Assembly (NCBI GenBank): GCA_025174535.1
Contig: JALBUN010000010.1
Coordinates: forward strand, 62,001-126,000
Source of the DNA: Cantharellus purpuraceus
Taxonomy: Eukaryota > Basidiomycota > Agaricomycetes > Cantharellales > Hydnaceae
Direction: 5' to 3'
Length of the DNA: 64,000 bases
Under the pieces are notes generated by a model. That model was given only the letters and a program-made list of their open reading frames with translations, did no database searches and had not been told where the DNA came from. Made by a program: the position numbers and the translations under genes. This document shows, one piece after another, positions 62,601 to 64,000 of this stretch (positions within the stretch are counted from its first letter, which is position 1; the number at the start of each line of letters is the position of its first letter).

Positions 62601-63272
62601 TCGGTCATACTAGAGCGAAATTAAGACAAAACTCTATTTTTTTTGACAAAATCTGTCACGCTGGCTTAATCCCCGGGGATGGTGAAGATGCCGATCTTAT
62701 GCTCAAAATGAGGTCACCATATTTCATAAAAATGAAACTGTTAATGTGGTTTCACATGCATGCAACGTTGTTGGCATGTTACGGTCGGGGGTGTAACACG
62801 AACGGGGGATCTAGAGCACGCTCCAAATGTACCAGAGGGCCAGGAGAATTTTCGAGCCAAACATCCCCGATATTTACACTGAATCTGTAGCATAAGGCAA
62901 TTTGGTTCGAAGCGGATCTGCAAAGTAGTTAAAAACATTCTTGCACCGAACCACAGACTAAGGGCTGACAAGACTCACTCACAGAAGCAGGATGCTCTTC
63001 TGTCTAATTGCGCTGTCTCAAGTAGAGACCAGCTGCTGAGAAGGCTCTCAAACATTCACGATTGTTTTTGTTTCGGAGACGGAATTGCGACTAACCGGGG
63101 TCCTAGTGGGGTCTGGCTGCGGGCGGTAACCAGGTCTTCGAAGACCACCAGTTCCTTCTTTCTCGCACTCCTTTTGCTTTCTTTGCCTAAATCCACAACG
63201 CCGTGCGGTCACTCTCATCATCGGCAATCTACAAACTATCACTCTTGTTCACGACCACCCTCACTAACGGCG
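59640..63272. other. 3.6 kb gene-poor region
   Basis: No gene assembled. Minus-strand stretches near 60800-61090 (contains GGTSYNIVGRIEDRASVL) and 61745-61935 (contains GDYTAKAFSEGEKNTETVRA in one frame) look protein-like but fall in different frames and lack a convincing splice chain. They may be relics of an old gene. The right end holds the ROT1 promoter. Confidence 0.3.
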
Positions 63273-64000
63273 ATGCTAACGCTTTCGCTGTTATCCCTCA
63301 TCTTCACCGCACTCCCCGTCCTTGGCCAGGGTGGTTCACAGACCCCCATCCAATACGATAGTACACACAATGCCACACCCATCACTGGTACTTGGAGTAC
63401 TGGCTCGGGTGCGGTTCAGACAGGATCAGTGAGTGCCCCTTTGGAATGGGTTTGCCTTGTAGCGGTTAACCATTAACCATCCATGTCTTCGCTCGTCATA
63501 GGGCTTTGCAAACCCTGTCAACTACTCTTTCACCTACCCAAAGACCACCGGCAGATCATTCTCATTGTACGTCACTCTCACCACCTGGCCGTGACTTGTT
63601 ATTGACCAATCCTCTAGCACCGATAATGGCTTCTTCGAGCAGGCTGAATACCGTTTCACCTCCAACGCCAGTAACCCCAAATGCATAACTGGTGTCGTCA
63701 CCTGGCAACACGGCACCTACCAACTTCTCGACAACGGCTCTATGGTCCTTAATCCCTTCGCCGAGGACGGCCGCCAACAAGTCCAGGATCCTTGCGCTCC
63801 CGTTTCGAACCAGCTCACCCAATGGAACACCACTGTTCTCTTCCAGCAATGGCGTATCTTCCCCCTGCCTTCGGGCGGCGCGCATCTCAACCTCTACCAG
63901 TTTGACGGCTCGCCCGTCGCTCCTATGACGCTTGTCGCTAATCCCCCCAATATGCTGCCCACCCAGGTCCTCACCAAGAACACCACAACCAGTGGTCCAC
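63273..64000 (+). CDS. ROT1: ROT1 ER chaperone (3' end beyond the window)
   Basis: Essential ER protein needed for beta-1,6-glucan synthesis and folding of secretory proteins in yeast. The start at 63273 encodes MLTLSLLSLIFTALPVLGQG (signal peptide). Exons: 63273-63429, from about 63502 to 63565, and from about 63620 on, joined by two short introns. Landmarks: TPITGTWSTGSGAVQTGS, GFANPVNYSFTYPKTTGRSF, SFTDNGFFEQAEYRF, NPKCITGVVTWQHGTYQLLD, QVQDPCAPVSNQLTQWN, LNLYQFDGSPVAPMTLVANP and NMLPTQVL. All are in family order, with many N-glycosylation sites. The C-terminal membrane anchor is not in the window. Confidence 0.93.

Noticed and set aside
63562..63885. 107-codon minus-strand open frame
   Set aside because: Antisense shadow of ROT1, whose motifs read continuously on the plus strand.

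Overview
The window is genomic DNA from a filamentous basidiomycete, most likely an Agaricomycete. Genes are split by many short introns of about 45-65 nt with GT..AG ends, and both strands are used densely. The gene content fits: DUF6533-type membrane proteins, fungal-only GPCR-like receptors, a NACHT-WD40 NLR-like relic, a DyP peroxidase, a sedolisin, H-type and AAL-like lectins. No rRNA, tRNA, CRISPR array or bacterial-style operon was seen. All joins were read by eye from frame continuity and splice signals, so exon edges are inferences.

Layout. 0-3.4 kb: two related DUF6533-like membrane protein genes on the minus strand, the first cut by the window start. 3.5-3.85 kb: a long inverted repeat. 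4.95-6.28 kb: EB1/Mal3 microtubule plus-end protein (minus). 7.1-7.7 kb: NACHT relic (minus). 8.2-11.0 kb: tandem duplication of a small lectin-like gene with its promoter; copy 2 has a shifted C-terminus. 11.6-13.5 kb: secreted DyP peroxidase (minus). 15.65-16.9 kb: transaldolase. 19.7-21.65 kb: unrecognised multi-exon gene. 22.1-24.1 kb and 30.1-31.75 kb: two different seven-helix receptor genes (minus). 24.1-27.7 kb: gene-poor. 28.0-28.85 kb: H-type lectin with three modules. 32.5-37.0 kb: decayed NACHT-WD40 gene, broken by frameshifts and by a solo LTR. 37.15-39.8 kb: sedolisin protease. 40.6-42.0 kb: fungal protein of the family often labelled 'geranylgeranyl pyrophosphate synthetase'. 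42.8-43.96 kb: UBC1-type E2 with UBA domain. 45.3-46.7 kb: amidohydrolase/decarboxylase-like gene with a signal peptide. 46.77-46.98 kb: likely second solo LTR. 47.2-47.65 kb: mitochondrial ATP synthase subunit f. 47.65-50.2 kb: gene-poor. 50.2-51.0 kb: isoprenylcysteine methyltransferase-like. 51.6-53.5 kb: PIG-T/GPI16 (minus), divergent from a membrane-anchored aspartic protease (53.6-55.5 kb), which is convergent with AFG2/Drg1 AAA ATPase (55.6-58.6 kb, minus). 59.0-59.6 kb: small secreted crystallin-like protein (minus). 63.27 kb to end: ROT1, truncated by the window.

The housekeeping genes (EB1, transaldolase, E2, ATP synthase f, PIG-T, AFG2, ROT1) look intact. The accessory genes between them (receptors, lectins, secreted hydrolases and peroxidase, NLR relics, LTRs) carry nearly all duplications, frameshifts and insertions. 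No single pathway links the genes. The secretory theme (PIG-T, ROT1, two proteases, DyP, lectins, amidohydrolase) fits a saprotrophic or plant-associated fungus, but that is inference.
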